A program made the position numbers and the translations under genes. Shown here piece after piece: positions 6,186 through 7,390 of a stretch of DNA of 7,390 nucleotides. The DNA lies in contig CABQQJ010000035.1 of assembly GCA_902466275.1 (NCBI GenBank), positions 1-7,390 of the forward strand, read 5' to 3'. The notes beneath the pieces are model-generated. The model was not told the origin of the DNA and ran no database searches. It was given only the letters and a program-made list of their open reading frames with translations. Source of the stretch: an uncultured Veillonella sp. Lineage in GTDB: Bacteria; Bacillota; Negativicutes; Veillonellales; Veillonellaceae. How positions within the stretch are numbered: the first letter of the stretch is position 1; each line of letters begins with the position of its first letter.

Positions 6186-6878
6186 TACAGTGACACGAAC
6201 TTCATCAGCTGGCTTACCTTTTACTACATGCTTAGTTTCCTTGATATGAAGCAATGCAGATAATGCTTGGTATTTTGGACGAGCCATTTGATCGTTCATT
6301 GTTGGTACTGGTGTTGGGGATTCGCCCTTAGCGTATTTAGCAGCATTTTTACCGATAGCACGGTATGTTTCAGCTGTTAATAGCGGTGCTTGAGGGAATA
6401 ATTCCAAATTTGAAAGTGGTTGTAAATCGCGTTGGTGAATCAAAGTAGTACCTTTAGATTGAATACCGATACATACACCAGATCCAGAAATAGAATCGCC
6501 TTCAACAGCTACGGCCGCTACGTCAGAGGAACGGTATACGCGAATCACACGAGCTTTTAAACCTTCTTCTTCGATACCAGCTACTAATTGGCGAATTACT
6601 TCTTGATGCGGTACACCAACGATAGTTTGTCGTTGACTACGGCCAAAGGCAGGACCAACAGCAATAACCACTTCATCTGCGCTTGTACCAGGTTGTGCAG
6701 GGCCACCAGTTTGGAGCCAGCTATCGTCACCAGTTGGATCTTCATGTCTAGGAGCCGCACTTGATGTTGTGCTTTCACCAACACTAGCCTTGAATTGTGG
6801 TGCCTCATGAACACCACCCATTTCTTGTAAAACGTCTAGGATAATAGAACGTAATACATCTCTGTTAATTTCAGCCAT
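6183..6878 (-). CDS. pduD: PduD, diol dehydratase medium (beta) subunit
   Basis: This 231-residue medium subunit helps bind adenosylcobalamin in the PduCDE heterohexamer that converts 1,2-propanediol to propionaldehyde. The conserved body starts at [10 protein letters not shown] (about 70-79) and continues through [13 protein letters not shown] (101-113), [18 protein letters not shown] (131-148), [14 protein letters not shown] (155-168), [18 protein letters not shown] (176-193) and [10 protein letters not shown] (196-205). Ahead of it, an amphipathic helix, [18 protein letters not shown] (about 3-20), and a flexible Ser/Pro/Gly-rich linker match the Salmonella PduD extension that targets the dehydratase into the microcompartment. 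Salmonella PduD has 224 residues; glycerol dehydratase beta subunits are near 195 and lack this extension, which supports the diol type. Tandem ATGs at 6881 and 6878 lie 4 and 7 nt from GGAGG; I chose 6878 on spacing, giving MAEIN. The gene follows pduC by about 12 nt. Confidence 0.97.
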   Translation of the reverse strand: MAEINRDVLRSIILDVLQEMGGVHEAPQFKASVGESTTSSAAPRHEDPTGDDSWLQTGGPAQPGTSADEVVIAVGPAFGRSQRQTIVGVPHQEVIRQLVAGIEEEGLKARVIRVYRSSDVAAVAVEGDSISGSGVCIGIQSKGTTLIHQRDLQPLSNLELFPQAPLLTAETYRAIGKNAAKYAKGESPTPVPTMNDQMARPKYQALSALLHIKETKHVVKGKPADEVRVTV

Positions 6879-6885
6879 CATGACA

Positions 6886-6893
6886 CCTCCTTA
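6886..6893 (-). promoter_or_regulatory. pduD ribosome binding site fused with the pduC stop codon
   Basis: TAAGGAGG holds the pduC TAA (6893-6891) and the pduD Shine-Dalgarno. Two in-frame ATGs follow, at 4 nt (6881) and 7 nt (6878); the second has the more normal spacing. Confidence 0.72.
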
Positions 6894-7390
6894 TATATCC
6901 CGTGGATCAATGGCGTTTGGAATATTTTTAATGCGTTCCCAATCTTCACCTTCCACACGATAACCTGTGCCAGCACCTTGATAGTCATTTCTATTGTTAA
7001 TCGCGGAGATAACATTGAAATCACGGTCAAAGATGGCCGATGTTTGTAAGTAATCGCCGGAGATTTTTTGTTTTAATAGATTCAAAATACTTTGTGCTAC
7101 ATCTTGATGACCTTCTTTAGCTAAGCCTTTTACGAAGTCAACGCCTGTAACACCGCGGTTTAACAAGTCTTGAGCCGCTTTAATATCTGCAACCTTATCG
7201 CGAGGAGGCATGTCTTTAGAGCCATTCGCATAGGTAGCAGCCTCTACCTCTTGATCTGTAATCGGAGGCAAACCTAAAGCTTTGAACAAAGCTTGTAGTG
7301 CACGAGCCGCTTTATTACGAACCGCTACTACTTCTTCTTCGCGAGCAGGGATAAGACCGCCATTTACCTTGAGGTCACGTTGGATAACTG
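6891..7390 (-). CDS. pduC: PduC, diol dehydratase large (alpha) subunit (5' part missing)
   Basis: Only the C-terminal 165 residues or so are present; the reading frame stays open to the right edge and the whole protein should be near 554 residues. I read the frame past the internal TTG at 7289, which is a Leu codon and not a start: the upstream codons give DLKVNGGLIPAREEEVVAV followed by RNKAARALQALF, which matches PduC. Further landmarks are VEAATYANGSKDMPPR, GDYLQTSAIFDRDFNVISA and NDYQGAGTGYRVEGEDW. The alpha subunit carries the TIM-barrel active site for radical rearrangement of propanediol, but the known substrate and metal ligands (Klebsiella Gln141, Glu170, Glu221, Gln296, Asp335) lie upstream of this window. 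The stop codon is merged with the pduD ribosome site, so the three dehydratase subunits are tightly coupled. Glycerol dehydratase alpha is similar in sequence; the diol call rests on the lengths of PduD and PduE and on the neighbours. Confidence 0.96.
   Translation of the reverse strand, partial: VIQRDLKVNGGLIPAREEEVVAVRNKAARALQALFKALGLPPITDQEVEAATYANGSKDMPPRDKVADIKAAQDLLNRGVTGVDFVKGLAKEGHQDVAQSILNLLKQKISGDYLQTSAIFDRDFNVISAINNRNDYQGAGTGYRVEGEDWERIKNIPNAIDPRDI

Noticed and set aside
6596..6817. Minus-strand 73-codon frame inside pduD
   Set aside because: It is an out-of-frame shadow within the pduD body, which itself matches the dehydratase subunit end to end.
7287..7289. TTG at 7289 as the start of a separate 132-residue gene
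   Set aside because: The same frame continues upstream to the edge of the window with PduC-like sequence, so this is an internal Leu codon of a truncated pduC.
1..7390. A cobalamin riboswitch, mobile element or CRISPR array
   Set aside because: There is no leader region of sufficient length, no transposase or terminal repeats, and no spaced direct repeats; almost all bases are coding.

Overview
The window is an internal part of a propanediol-utilisation (pdu) operon of the bacterial-microcompartment type. Every gene lies on the minus strand, so transcription runs from high to low coordinates. The low-to-moderate GC content, strong AGGAGG-type ribosome binding sites, tight gene packing and a B12-dependent diol dehydratase fit an anaerobic Firmicute. 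A Negativicutes (Veillonella-like) host is my best inference, but no rRNA or taxon marker is present to prove it.

In transcription order the genes are: pduC (3' end only, 7390 to 6891), pduD, pduE, pduG, pduH, pduO, pduF, pduU, pduV and a cobT-like gene that runs off the left edge. PduCDE is the adenosylcobalamin-dependent diol dehydratase, which turns 1,2-propanediol into propionaldehyde. PduGH is the reactivase that swaps damaged cobalamin out of the dehydratase. PduO makes adenosylcobalamin from cobalamin and ATP. The CobT-like protein should activate the lower-ligand base for cobamide assembly. PduF is a membrane channel for propanediol or glycerol entry. PduU is a shell protein of the microcompartment and PduV is its small GTPase-like partner. 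The window therefore couples substrate entry, the signature enzyme, cofactor supply and repair, and part of the shell.

Genes are separated by about 20 nt or less, and several stop codons are embedded in the next gene's Shine-Dalgarno sequence. The one real gap is 80 nt between pduF and pduU (1523-1602). It carries a perfect 9-bp dyad with an additional half-site, the only candidate regulatory or RNA-processing structure I can see. No intergenic stretch exceeds 300 bases. I see no tRNA, rRNA, CRISPR, insertion sequence or clear rho-independent terminator, and the operon promoter must lie beyond the right edge.

The system itself is known. What deserves a second look is the rearranged, condensed gene order compared with Salmonella, the divergent CobT homologue placed at the end of a pdu operon, and the dyad ahead of pduU.
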